From: Streptantibioticus ferralitis | GTDB lineage: Bacteria > Actinomycetota > Actinomycetes > Streptomycetales > Streptomycetaceae | NCBI RefSeq assembly: GCF_029223525.1 | Contig: NZ_JARHTQ010000002.1 | Span: 248,001 to 312,000 of the forward strand | Length of the DNA stretch: 64,000 nt | Direction of reading: 5' to 3' | Shown here: positions 49,557 through 57,933 of the stretch, in pieces | How positions within the stretch are numbered: the first letter of the stretch is position 1 | Layout: every line of letters starts with the position of its first letter | The notes under the pieces: generated by a model | Told to the model about the DNA's origin: nothing | Seen by the model: the letters and a program-made list of their open reading frames with translations, nothing else | Database searches by the model: none | Made by a program: the position numbers and the translations under genes

Positions 49557-50030
49557 TCATCCCGGCAGCGGCGCCGCGTCCCCCAAAGCGCGGGTGCCGG
49601 AGAGAGCGGAGACGGGCTGCCCGTCGGCGCCGCTGCTGTGCGCCGCGAGGGCGTCATCGAGCCTGCCGTGGACGTCGAACGCCTTGGACAGCCCGGCCAG
49701 CGACAACGTGCGCAGCACATGCGGGTCAGTGATGACCAGTGCCAGTCGGCCGCCGCGCATCCGGACCCGGCGCCGGGCCCGGCACAGCACCGACAGACCG
49801 GCGCAGTCGATGAAGGTCACCGGACGTAGATCCATCAGCACCACCTGGCGCCGCCCGGCGGTCAGCGCGTCGATGCGGGACTTCACGGCGCGAGCGGACA
49901 CGAAGTCGACCTCGCCGTGCAGTTCCACGACCAGGATGCGGCCGACCGCCCTCTCCCGTACGTGGGGCACCGGCTGGCCGTCTGCACAAGTCGCTGACTG
50001 GCCGTCCTTCGACGACTGGCTCTCCAACAT
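49557..50030 (-). CDS. STAS-domain protein (anti-sigma factor antagonist-like) lacking the phospho-Ser
   Basis: 157 residues; STAS domain at about 28-135 (RILVVELHGEVDFVSARAVK, VVLMDLRPVTFIDCAGLSVL, LALVITDPHVLRTLSL). In SpoIIAA/RsbV/BldG-type antagonists the residue after the Asp of DS(S/T)G is the phosphorylated Ser; here it is Asp75-Cys76-Ala77-Gly78, so kinase control by phosphorylation is lost. It may be a constitutively active antagonist or a Cys-based redox sensor. First gene of an operon with the USP gene. Confidence 0.82.
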   Translation of the reverse strand: MLESQSSKDGQSATCADGQPVPHVRERAVGRILVVELHGEVDFVSARAVKSRIDALTAGRRQVVLMDLRPVTFIDCAGLSVLCRARRRVRMRGGRLALVITDPHVLRTLSLAGLSKAFDVHGRLDDALAAHSSGADGQPVSALSGTRALGDAAPLPG

Positions 50031-50142
50031 CGCAGCCTCAGCCTCTTGGTGGCGCTGGCGCCCGACGGCTGTCGTCGGGCCGGGACACGTTCAGCAAAGG
50101 CCGGATCCGGCAGCGGCTGGAAGAGCGGATGGTCCCTGGTCG

Positions 50143-50162
50143 ATGGGGCCATTGGTCCCTGC
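50143..50162. promoter_or_regulatory. Weak DevR-box-like site upstream of STAS-USP operon
   Basis: The core GGGCCATTGGTCCC (50146-50159) agrees at 11 of 14 positions with the DevR box core GGGACTTTAGTCCC. It lies about 115 bases upstream of the STAS start. Its right half also forms part of the ldh terminator stem, so the match may be due to that hairpin. Confidence 0.3.
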
Positions 50163-50191
50163 CGGAAGTCGGCCGGCCTCCGGCAGGGACC
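50154..50191 (-). terminator. Terminator of the D-lactate dehydrogenase gene
   Basis: Perfect 13-bp stem GGTCCCTGCCGGA (50154-50166) with TCCGGCAGGGACC (50179-50191), loop 12, 3 bases downstream of the stop codon on the minus strand. Confidence 0.8.
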
Positions 50192-50194
50192 GCG

Positions 50195-51196
50195 TCATGC
50201 CTGGTCGTGCGGTGAGGTGAGGGTGTTCTCGCCGGTTCGCCCGGCGAGGTAGTCCTCGACGTTCCGAACGGTGGTGTCGACGATCTCGCCGACGGCGTCC
50301 TGCGTGAAGTACGCCTGGTGGGAGGTGACCAGGACGTTGCGGAAGGTCATCAGCTGGGCCAGGGTGTCGTCGGCCATCACCTCCAGGGACCGGTCGAAGG
50401 AGACCCCGGCCTCCTCCTCGTACATGTCCAGACCCACACCGTCGAGACCGCCCTGTCGCAGCGTCTCCACCAGGGCACCCGCGTCGATCAGACCGCCCCG
50501 GCTGGTGTTGATCAGGATCGCGTCGCGCCTCATCCGCCCCAGCGCGTCCGCACCCAGCAGCCGGTGCGTCTCGGGGACCAGCGGGAGATGCAGGCTGACC
50601 AGGTCGGCTGCCTCAAGCAGGGGGTCCAGGTCCACGTACTCCATGCCGAGGGCCAAACAGCGGGCGTTCTGCGTGATGTCCCATCCGAGCAGCCGCATGC
50701 CGAAGCCGTTCGCGATACCGGCGAAGGCGGTGCCGATCCTGCCGGTGCCCAGGATGCCGACGGTACGGCCGTGGAAGTCGCGGCCCATCAGACCGGTCAG
50801 CCGGAAGTCGAACTCGCGCGTCCGCCAGACGGCGCGTACCACCCTGCGGTTCACCGCGAGGGCGAGCGCCCAGGCGAACTCCGCGACGGCATACGGGGAG
50901 TAGTGCGCGACCCGGGCCACGGTCAGCCCGAGTCTGCGCGCCTGGTCGAGGTCGATGTTGTGGTAGCCGGTGGAGCGCTGCGTGACCAGCCGGGTGCCGC
51001 CCTGGGCCAGTGCGCGCAGGACATCCGCGGCCAGGCAGTCGTTCACACTGCTGATGACCGCCTCGTATCCGGCCGCGGTCGGCGCGGTGTCCTGGTTGAG
51101 CACGAGGTCGAGGCAGCGCAGATCGTGCCGCTCCCCGAAGGCCTGCTCCAAGGCGGAACGCTCGTCGGCGAGCACGCCGTAGGCGATGATGTCCAC
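50195..51196 (-). CDS. ldhA: D-lactate dehydrogenase-like 2-hydroxyacid dehydrogenase
   Basis: 333 residues of the fermentative D-LDH (LdhA) type. N-terminal RSTGYHNIDLDQARRLGLTV, NAD fold GRTVGILGTGRIGTAFAGIA, catalytic Arg in ILINTSRGGLIDAGAL, Glu in LDMYEEEAGVSFDRS (the YEEE block is characteristic of LdhA rather than of other 2-hydroxyacid dehydrogenases) and His in VLVTSHQAYFTQDA. Regenerates NAD+ by reducing pyruvate, in accord with a low-oxygen programme. It follows the SRPBCC gene by 15 bases. Ends in a strong terminator. Confidence 0.9.
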   Translation of the reverse strand: MDIIAYGVLADERSALEQAFGERHDLRCLDLVLNQDTAPTAAGYEAVISSVNDCLAADVLRALAQGGTRLVTQRSTGYHNIDLDQARRLGLTVARVAHYSPYAVAEFAWALALAVNRRVVRAVWRTREFDFRLTGLMGRDFHGRTVGILGTGRIGTAFAGIANGFGMRLLGWDITQNARCLALGMEYVDLDPLLEAADLVSLHLPLVPETHRLLGADALGRMRRDAILINTSRGGLIDAGALVETLRQGGLDGVGLDMYEEEAGVSFDRSLEVMADDTLAQLMTFRNVLVTSHQAYFTQDAVGEIVDTTVRNVEDYLAGRTGENTLTSPHDQA

Positions 51197-51211
51197 GGCG
51201 GTACCCGCCTG

Positions 51212-51661
51212 TCAGCGCTGGTGTTCCACTAGGTCCTTGAACTTTTCGAGGTCGTGCTGGACCAGCTCCTGGATGGCGTCCGACTGGGCGAAGCCCTTGG
51301 GGCCGCCGAACGTGTCCCTGGTCTTCTCCGGGTCGTACTCCACCCGCACCTGGACCTGGGTGTGCTGGTCGTCGATCGCGCGTACGGTGAACGCGCCCTT
51401 CAGCTCAGCCCCCTCACCGTGCGCGGTGTGCCAGAGCATCACGTTCCCCTTCGTGCCGCTCTTCGCGCGGTCGGTGATCTCCGCGTCCACCTCCCGCACC
51501 TTGCCACCCCCTTCGAGATCCAGATGTGCTCGGCGCTTGCCCTCTGGTCGCGCCTCCCGGACACCGTCGACGAACTGTGGATAGCTCTCCACGCTGTGCA
51601 GGCAGTCCCAGGCGACGTCGGCGGGGACGCTGACATCGATCTGCTTCTCGATCGTGCTCAT
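51212..51661 (-). CDS. SRPBCC (polyketide cyclase/dehydrase-like) family protein
   Basis: 149 residues: a START-like hydrophobic-cavity fold (IEKQIDVSVPADVAWDCLHSV, ESYPQFVDGVREARPEGKRR, WHTAHGEGAELKGAFTVRAI, TQVQVRVEYDPEKTRDTFGG) with a Lys-rich helix at the C-terminus. ATG 51661 is preceded by GGAGGTG. This kind of small SRPBCC is a recurrent member of actinobacterial stress islands; ligand unknown. First gene in an operon with ldhA. Confidence 0.85.
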   Translation of the reverse strand: MSTIEKQIDVSVPADVAWDCLHSVESYPQFVDGVREARPEGKRRAHLDLEGGGKVREVDAEITDRAKSGTKGNVMLWHTAHGEGAELKGAFTVRAIDDQHTQVQVRVEYDPEKTRDTFGGPKGFAQSDAIQELVQHDLEKFKDLVEHQR

Positions 51662-51747
51662 CACGCACCTCCGTGATCATCCGTACGTACACGGCCGGAC
51701 CCCACCTCCACGATGCGCCGTCCGGGGGATGGCCGCACCCTGAAGGT

Positions 51748-51987
51748 ATGAGGCACTCCACGAAGGCGACCAGCCAGGACTACCCGGTCGAAGTGGCCCC
51801 GTACGACACCGACAGCCGCTACCGGCGCGTGCACCTGAAGGGAGTTGGATGGGTCCCCTTGGAACGGGAGGAGTTCGAGCCCCGGGTGCACCAGGAATTC
51901 CCGTGGCTCAACCTCGACGACCCGCGCCAGGTGCACTGGGACGACCGCCCCTGGGAGTGGCCGCCCTGGCACCCGGGAGAGGCGTGA
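51748..51987 (+). CDS. Small Trp/Asp-rich hypothetical protein (79 aa)
   Basis: 79 residues: SQDYPVEVAPYDTDSRYRRV, HLKGVGWVPLEREEFEPRVH, QEFPWLNLDDPRQVHWDDRP, WEWPPWHPGEA. Six Trp and many charged residues, no membrane segment. It is divergent from the SRPBCC gene across an 86-base gap holding both promoters. Family not recognised. Confidence 0.6.
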   Translation: MRHSTKATSQDYPVEVAPYDTDSRYRRVHLKGVGWVPLEREEFEPRVHQEFPWLNLDDPRQVHWDDRPWEWPPWHPGEA

Positions 51988-52040
51988 GGGCCCGGCCGGT
52001 TCCCGACGACTGACCGCGGACGGTGGGGGACACTGGCGCC

Positions 52041-52568
52041 ATGACGATGCCGGGGTACAAACGTGTCTACGTCCTGCGGCACGCGAAGTCCGCGTGGCCG
52101 GAGGGCGTCGATGACCGCGAACGCCCGCTGGCCGGCCGCGGGCGCCGGGACGCCCCGGCTGCCGGGCGCTGGCTGCGGACCGCGGGCCGCCTGCCCGACC
52201 TGGTCGTCTGCTCTCCGGCGCGGCGTACTCGCGAGACATGGGAGCTGGTGCGCGGCGAGTTGGCGGCCGAGCCGTCCGCCGTCTACGACGATCGGCTGTA
52301 CGCGGCCGAACTGCCGGAACTGCTCGGTGTACTGCGCGAGACGCCCGAGGAGGTGCGCGCCGTGCTGTTGATCGCCCACCAGCCCGGTGTGCAGGAGCTG
52401 ACGCTGGCGCTCGCCGGTGATGCGGCGGGTGACTCGCTGGATCGCGCGCGGGAGAAGTTCCCGACCTCCGCGGTCGCCGTGCTCAGCGTCGACGGCCCCT
52501 GGTCGGGGCTGGCTCCGGGGTGCGCCCGGCTGACGGAGTTCATCGTTGCGCGCGGTCCGAAGAAGTGA
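52041..52568 (+). CDS. SixA-like phosphohistidine phosphatase (histidine phosphatase family)
   Basis: 175 residues with RVYVLRHAKSAWPEG (catalytic RHG-type His), RPLAGRGRRDAPAAG, VVCSPARRTRETWEL and LLIAHQPGVQEL (second catalytic His). Length and motif RHAKSxW place it with SixA, which removes phosphate from His-containing phosphotransfer domains or other phosphohistidines. Cytosolic. It follows the hypothetical gene by 53 bases. True target not known. Confidence 0.85.
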   Translation: MTMPGYKRVYVLRHAKSAWPEGVDDRERPLAGRGRRDAPAAGRWLRTAGRLPDLVVCSPARRTRETWELVRGELAAEPSAVYDDRLYAAELPELLGVLRETPEEVRAVLLIAHQPGVQELTLALAGDAAGDSLDRAREKFPTSAVAVLSVDGPWSGLAPGCARLTEFIVARGPKK

Positions 52569-52787
52569 CGCGACCCGCACCGGGGTAGCGGACGGCCGGG
52601 GCCGGGCCGACACTGGATGCGGCGCACCCGCGCCGACGCCCGCCGCGGCAGCCGTCGCGCCCGCGCCTCCAGCGGGCCGGGCCCCAACCGCGCGCCTGGC
52701 GGCGGTGGTTGACGGAGCGGCCGACCCGCCCGGCGGACGCGGTGGCGGCCCGCGGGGACGAGGCCGACGGCACGAGTGGAGGACGAC

Positions 52788-53567
52788 GTGCGTCTCACCG
52801 ATCTCCGTACCGGGCAACGCGCCGAGATCCAGTCCACCCGCCGCGGTCTGCTCCGGGTGTGCGTGCACCTGTCGGCGCGCGGTGGTTCGCTCGGCTTCGG
52901 CGATCTACGTGCGCTGCTGGTGGCCGATGTGCTGGCCCGCACGGCCGAGACCGAGGGCGCACAGGTGGTCCTCGTCCACGCCGCGGGCGGACTCACCGAG
53001 GAGCGGGCGAAGGCGTGGGCGCGCGACACCGGTCCACTCGGCATCCACCCGCCCGCCGAGCACGCCGACACCCGCGATCCACGGGCCGCCCTCGGCGGTC
53101 CGGTGGACGTACATCTGGTCGCGGACTCGGCCGAGGCATGGAAGGCGGCCGACGAACCGCTCTTCACCACCGGTCCCGTCCACGCCTCGGGCATCGACCG
53201 TCTGCCACAGGCAGACGCCCCCGAACCGCTCGCCGTCCGCCTGGCGCTGCTGGGTCAGGCACACCAGCGGGCCGCGGACCTAGATCCCGCGGTGCTCGCC
53301 GATGCCCAAACGCTCCTCGACCGCTGGCGGCGGCTGGTCGCCACATGGGCGGACGCGCCTTCCCTGCCCCTGCACATCGAGGCGGTACGACGGGCCTTCG
53401 CCGCCTTCCACGACGACCTGGACACCGCCACCGCGCTGACCGTGCTGCGGGAGCTGGAGTCCGATCCGGGTGTCCCGGACGGTGCCAGGTTCGAAAGCTT
53501 TCTGCGGGTGGACCGGGTCCTCGGCCTCGAACTCCCCAGGGACATCGGTCGCCAGCACGCGTGGTGA
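52788..53567 (+). CDS. Degenerate cysteinyl-tRNA synthetase-like protein without HIGH and KMSKS
   Basis: 259 residues. The order of elements resembles CysRS: LTDLRTGQRAEI.. then RVCVHLSARGGSLGFGDLRA (compare RMYVCGPTVYDYIHIGNAR), then VLARTAETEGAQVVLVHAAG, and a C-terminal helical region FAAFHDDLDTATALTVLREL like the CysRS MDDDLNTPxAL segment. The HIGH motif is replaced by GFGD and no KMSKS is found, so aminoacylation is not expected. GTG 52788 has GGAGG at 52778-52782. The relation is by eye only. Confidence 0.6.
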   Translation: MRLTDLRTGQRAEIQSTRRGLLRVCVHLSARGGSLGFGDLRALLVADVLARTAETEGAQVVLVHAAGGLTEERAKAWARDTGPLGIHPPAEHADTRDPRAALGGPVDVHLVADSAEAWKAADEPLFTTGPVHASGIDRLPQADAPEPLAVRLALLGQAHQRAADLDPAVLADAQTLLDRWRRLVATWADAPSLPLHIEAVRRAFAAFHDDLDTATALTVLRELESDPGVPDGARFESFLRVDRVLGLELPRDIGRQHAW

Positions 53568-53701
53568 CCGGCCATCAGGTTGTAATTTCTCCGCGATATG
53601 CGGGATGTCCGGTCTATGGGGGAACCATTAGCCAGGGTGGACAGTCCCTGACTCCATAGGCGTACGAACGCAACCACAGCCCGAATGTGGGGGGAGCCAC
53701 G

Positions 53702-54772
53702 ATGACACGAAGAATCGCACAGCAGCGTACGGCGAAGGCACACAAGGCGGCCGCGGGTTCGGCGGTGGCGCTGACGGCCGGGCTGGCCCTGGTGGTCGGC
53801 ACGGCCGGGACCGGACAGGCGGCCACCGTTCCGTCGGTGGACGGCACGCAGACGGCGCCGAGCTGCGGCGCCATGCAGGGCGCGGCCACCGCACCCGCGG
53901 ACTCCCAGGCCCCGTCGGTGACCGCGGTGGGGACCGCCGGGCAGAAGATCTCCTACGGCCTTGCCTCGCAGGCGCCGATCGGCCTGTGGTCGTCCTCCAG
54001 CGTCACCCTGCGCACACCCGTCTCGAAGGGCATGGTGCGGCTGGACGTCAGCAGCCGCGGCTTCAGCACCGACTCGCTCGAAGTACAGCGGTACGTTCCG
54101 CAGACCCACCGGTGGGTCGACCTGAACACCAGCCCCGGCAGCGGCAGTTGGCCGCAGCACGGTGTCTTCTCCTTCCCGGTCAGCGCGGCCGCGAGCCCCC
54201 GCCACCCCTACACCGTGGCGCTGCGGCTCCAGGACCTCGACCGCCCGGGCAGCCTCACCGTCGCCGCCTCGGTGAACGACGGCCATGGCCACACCTACCG
54301 CGCGGCGGCCCGCACCGCCACCGCCACCCGCCCAGCGGTCACCGTCAGCGGCTGGCAACGCGGCACCACGCTGGTGCGCGGCGGCGCGGCGCGCGATCTC
54401 ACGCTCACCGTGAAGAACACCACCAACCGGGCCTACCCCGCGCTGAACGCCACCTACTTCGCCTACGGCCAAGGCAAGGCGCAGGCACTGGTGCCGAAGG
54501 ATCTGGTGCTGAAGGAGTACCAGCCCGGCCGCGGCTGGGTGCGGATCTCGCTGCTGCCCAACGGTTGCGACCCGGGCATGGCAGTCCAACTGCGACCGAC
54601 CGGCAAGGCACCGCTGGCCCCCGGCGCCACCGCCGTCTACCGGCTGCGGCTGGCCGTCGCCAAGTCCGCCCCCGGCGATGTGACCCACGCGGACGCGGGC
54701 CTGTCGGTTGGCAACGGGGAACTGCCCTTCACCTCCCAGGAAGTGCCGTTCGCGATCCGCGGCGGCAGGTAG
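53702..54772 (+). CDS. Secreted hypothetical protein
   Basis: 356 residues. The long signal peptide (AHKAAAGSAVALTAGLALVV, cleavage near GQAAT) precedes two beta-sandwich-like domains (about 85-200: SVTLRTPVSKGMVRLDVSSR; about 215-350: AARDLTLTVKNTTNRAYPAL, like a DUF11/NEW3-type module). No wall anchor. It has GGGGAG before ATG 53702. An adhesin-like or matrix protein is possible; no enzymatic motif. Confidence 0.75.
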   Translation: MTRRIAQQRTAKAHKAAAGSAVALTAGLALVVGTAGTGQAATVPSVDGTQTAPSCGAMQGAATAPADSQAPSVTAVGTAGQKISYGLASQAPIGLWSSSSVTLRTPVSKGMVRLDVSSRGFSTDSLEVQRYVPQTHRWVDLNTSPGSGSWPQHGVFSFPVSAAASPRHPYTVALRLQDLDRPGSLTVAASVNDGHGHTYRAAARTATATRPAVTVSGWQRGTTLVRGGAARDLTLTVKNTTNRAYPALNATYFAYGQGKAQALVPKDLVLKEYQPGRGWVRISLLPNGCDPGMAVQLRPTGKAPLAPGATAVYRLRLAVAKSAPGDVTHADAGLSVGNGELPFTSQEVPFAIRGGR

Positions 54773-54782
54773 CGTCGCCGTC

Positions 54783-54837
54783 CTGTCCGGCGGGACCTGA
54801 CCACCGGGTGTCTCGGCGGTTGATGCCCGCCGGACAG
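54783..54837. terminator. Long-loop hairpin after the secreted protein gene
   Basis: Perfect 12-bp stem CTGTCCGGCGGG (54783-54794) with CCCGCCGGACAG (54826-54837), loop 31, immediately after the stop at 54772. Confidence 0.55.
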
Positions 54838-54854
54838 CGTCGCCATGCTCTTCC

Positions 54855-54888
54855 CCGTCGCGGCGCGATCTTCCTGCCGCCGCGACGG
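54855..54888. terminator. Hairpin between convergent genes
   Basis: Perfect 11-bp stem CCGTCGCGGCG (54855-54865) with CGCCGCGACGG (54878-54888), loop 12, between the secreted protein gene and the convergent MFS gene. Confidence 0.7.
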
Positions 54889-54963
54889 CGAGTAGTCCCA
54901 CGGCGTGGACCGGCGGTGTCGCGGCATCCCTCAGCGGCCTCCAGCCGCGCAACCGCACCCCGA

Positions 54964-56286
54964 TCACGATCCGCCGGACAGGCCCACCCGCATCCGCACG
55001 GCGTGCTCGTTGGTGCGCGCGTCGTACGACATCAGCTTCGGCAGCGCGGCGGCCAGCAGCCCGACCGCCGCCGCGCACATCAGGCCGCCCGACCAGACCG
55101 AGGTGCGCGCGGAGGTCCAGCCGGCCATGCCGCCGGACCGCACCTGACCGAGCTGCGGCCCCACCGTGAAGGACAGCAGCTCGATCCCGGCGAGCCGGCC
55201 GCGCAACTCGTCGGGAATCGTCTGGTTCCAGATCGTCACCCGGAAAAGACCGCTGACCTGGTCACAGCCGCCCGCGACAGCGAGGAACAGCAGCACCAGC
55301 CAGACGTTGCCCACCCGTCCCGCGGCCGCCATCGCAAGGCCCCACACCACCGCCGCGTACACCACCATCCGCCCGTGTCGGTGCACTCTCGAAGACCAGC
55401 CGCTGGTCAGGCTGACGACCAGCGACCCGAACGGAACGGCCGCGTACATCAGCCCCAGCGACCAGCGGGCGTGCAGGTCGTCGGCGAGGAAGGGGAAGAT
55501 CGCCAGCGGCATGGCCAGGAACATCGCCGCCAGGTCGACGGCGTACGTGCCCAGCAGTTCCTTGCGGCTCCACGCGTAGCGCGCTCCGTCGACGATGCTG
55601 CGCAGCGACGGCCGATCCGCGTCATGACCCGCGGGCGACGGCCGCAGCCCCGCGCAGAGGGCCAGCGAGACCACGAACGACGCGATGTCCAGTCCGTACG
55701 CCCATCCCAGGCCCGCGTAGACGATGAGCACGCCCGCCAACGCGGGTCCGGCGACCGCACCGGCCTGCCAGCGCATGGCGTTGAGCGCGGCGGCCGCGGT
55801 GAGCTGCTCATGCGGGACGATCCGCGGCACGATGGAGTCCAGCGCCGGGCGCTGTAGCCCGCTCAGCGCGCTGTCCAGCGCCGCCACCACATACAGCGGC
55901 CAGACCGCGGGGTGCGGCAGCAACGTGTTGACCAGCAGGAACACCGAGAGCAGACCGAGGGCCGCCTCGGAGTAGAGGATCAGCTTCCGGCGGTCCACCG
56001 CATCGGCGAGCGCGCCGCCGTACAGCCCGAAGACGATCAACGGCACCAGTTGCACCGCCCCGATCGCCCCGACCGCGAGCGCCGAGCCGGTCAACTCCTT
56101 GATCTGTACGGGTAGCGCGACAGCGGTGACACAACTGCCGAAGATCGTCACCACGCCCGCACACCACATCAGCCGGAAGTCGCGGGAGGAGCGCCACGGC
56201 GCCAGGTCAGGGAGCAGGGCGCGCAGCCTGGGGCCGCGCGCGCCGGGATGGTCGCCGGTCACGAGAGGCCATGGTCCGCCCGGCAT
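54964..56286 (-). CDS. Major facilitator superfamily exporter, EntS-like
   Basis: 440 residues, about 12 transmembrane helices. Loop 2-3 motif GLYGGALADAVDRRKLILYS is the MFS motif A, and the FRLMWCAGVVTIFGSCVTAVALPVQ start and QRPALDSIVPRIVPHEQLTAAAALNA segment are those of the enterobactin exporter (EntS)/MFS_3 family. Substrate unknown; a siderophore or macrolide-type efflux is a family guess. ATG 56286 is used, with GTG at about 56262 as alternative. Divergent from gltD across 109 AT-rich bases. Confidence 0.85.
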   Translation of the reverse strand: MPGGPWPLVTGDHPGARGPRLRALLPDLAPWRSSRDFRLMWCAGVVTIFGSCVTAVALPVQIKELTGSALAVGAIGAVQLVPLIVFGLYGGALADAVDRRKLILYSEAALGLLSVFLLVNTLLPHPAVWPLYVVAALDSALSGLQRPALDSIVPRIVPHEQLTAAAALNAMRWQAGAVAGPALAGVLIVYAGLGWAYGLDIASFVVSLALCAGLRPSPAGHDADRPSLRSIVDGARYAWSRKELLGTYAVDLAAMFLAMPLAIFPFLADDLHARWSLGLMYAAVPFGSLVVSLTSGWSSRVHRHGRMVVYAAVVWGLAMAAAGRVGNVWLVLLFLAVAGGCDQVSGLFRVTIWNQTIPDELRGRLAGIELLSFTVGPQLGQVRSGGMAGWTSARTSVWSGGLMCAAAVGLLAAALPKLMSYDARTNEHAVRMRVGLSGGS

Positions 56287-56395
56287 TCTGCCGCATCAAA
56301 CGAATTACCCGGTCGCAATTCCGAATACTCCTGTCGATAGCCGAACAAACTAGCCGTATCGTGACCAAAAGCCTTAGCAAGCTACTGGAGGCCCC

Positions 56396-57913
56396 ATGGC
56401 CGACCCCAGAGGCTTTCTCACCACCCCGCGCCGCACCTGCGCCCGCCGCCCGGTCGAGGAGCGGGTGCAGGACTGGAACGAGGTCTACGACGGCCAGAGC
56501 CTGCTGCCGATCATCAACGCGCAGGCAGGCCGCTGCATGGACTGCGGCATCCCGTTCTGCCACAGCAGTTGTCCACTGGGAAACCTGATCCCGGAATGGA
56601 ACATGCTGGTCTCCCGGGACGACTGGGAAGCGGCGAGCCACCGGCTGCACGCCACCAACAACTTTCCCGAGTTCACCGGACGGCTGTGCCCGGCGCCCTG
56701 CGAGAGCGGCTGTGTGCTGGCCATCAACGCGGATCCGGTGACCATCAAGAACGTCGAGATGGCGATCGCGGACCATGCCTGGGAGCGCGGCCTGGCCCCG
56801 CCGCTGCCCCCGCAGCGGCTCTCCGGCCGGACCGTGGCGGTGATCGGGTCCGGCCCGGCGGGCCTGGCGGCCGCCCAGCAGCTGACCCGTGCCGGGCACA
56901 CCGTGGTGGTGTACGAGCGCGCTGACCGCGTCGGAGGGCTGCTGCGGTACGGCATCCCCGAGTTCAAGATGGAGAAGCGGCATCTCGACCGCCGGATAGC
57001 CCAGATGCGGGCCGAGGGAACGAAGTTCCGTACCGGTGTCGCCATCGGCACCGATGTCGACGCCGCCGATCTGCGGGCTCGCCACGACGCGGTGATGATA
57101 GCGGTCGGTGCGACCGCATGGCGTGAACTCCCGGTGCCAGGGCGCGAGTTCACGGGCATCCACCAGGCGATGGAGTACCTGCCGCTCGCCAACCGGGTGC
57201 AGGAGGGGGACTTCACCGAGTCGCCGATCACCGCGGAGGGAAAGCATGTCGTCATCGTGGGCGGCGGTGACACCGGTGCCGACTGCCTGGGCACCGTACT
57301 GCGGCAGCGCGCCGCCTCGGTGGTCCAGCTGGACATCAACCCGCGACCGGGCGATGACCGCTCCTACGACGAGCCCTGGCCGGTCCATCCGCGCGTGCAC
57401 CGGGTCTCGCCCGCGCACGAGGAGGGCCAGGTACTCGCCGAGCACCGCGACGTGGACACCGGTGGGCTACCGCTGCCGGAGACCGACGCCGACGTACGGA
57501 TGTTCTCCGCCTCCACCCTGCGCTTCGAGGGAGACGCCGACGGCCATGTGCGGGCGCTGCACCTGGCCGACACCGAGCCGGGGGAGCGCCGCCCGATACC
57601 CGGTACCGAGCGGCTGATCCCGGCCCAACTGGTGCTGCTGGCCCTGGGGTTCTCCGGACCTGAACGGGACAACGGCCTCGTCGAGCAGCTGGGGCTGCAG
57701 CTCACCGCCCGCGGCCATCTGGCCCGGGACGTGGATTTCGCCGCCGACGCGCCGGGAGTGTTCGTCGCCGGTGACGCGGGACGCGGCCAGTCCCTGATCG
57801 TCTGGGCCATCGCGGAGGGCCGGTCCGCCGCGGCGGCGGTCGACCGCTATCTGACCGGAAGCACCGAACTGCCCATGCCGGTCCGGCCGACGGACCGCCC
57901 GCTCGCCGTCTGA
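56396..57913 (+). CDS. gltD: Glutamate synthase small (beta) subunit
   Basis: 505 residues. The N-terminal iron-sulfur domain has Cys in CMDCGIPFCHSSCPLGNLIP and LCPAPCESGCVL; FAD fold AVIGSGPAGLAAAQQLTRAG; NADPH fold VVIVGGGDTGADCLGTVLRQ; C-terminal VFVAGDAGRGQSLIVWAIAEG. Delivers NADPH electrons to GltB; gltB normally adjoins it in Streptomyces but is not present here, so this copy is either an orphan or serves another partner. ATG 56396 has TGGAGG upstream. Confidence 0.92.
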   Translation: MADPRGFLTTPRRTCARRPVEERVQDWNEVYDGQSLLPIINAQAGRCMDCGIPFCHSSCPLGNLIPEWNMLVSRDDWEAASHRLHATNNFPEFTGRLCPAPCESGCVLAINADPVTIKNVEMAIADHAWERGLAPPLPPQRLSGRTVAVIGSGPAGLAAAQQLTRAGHTVVVYERADRVGGLLRYGIPEFKMEKRHLDRRIAQMRAEGTKFRTGVAIGTDVDAADLRARHDAVMIAVGATAWRELPVPGREFTGIHQAMEYLPLANRVQEGDFTESPITAEGKHVVIVGGGDTGADCLGTVLRQRAASVVQLDINPRPGDDRSYDEPWPVHPRVHRVSPAHEEGQVLAEHRDVDTGGLPLPETDADVRMFSASTLRFEGDADGHVRALHLADTEPGERRPIPGTERLIPAQLVLLALGFSGPERDNGLVEQLGLQLTARGHLARDVDFAADAPGVFVAGDAGRGQSLIVWAIAEGRSAAAAVDRYLTGSTELPMPVRPTDRPLAV

Positions 57914-57933
57914 CGGCCGCGGCCGTCGCGGCA

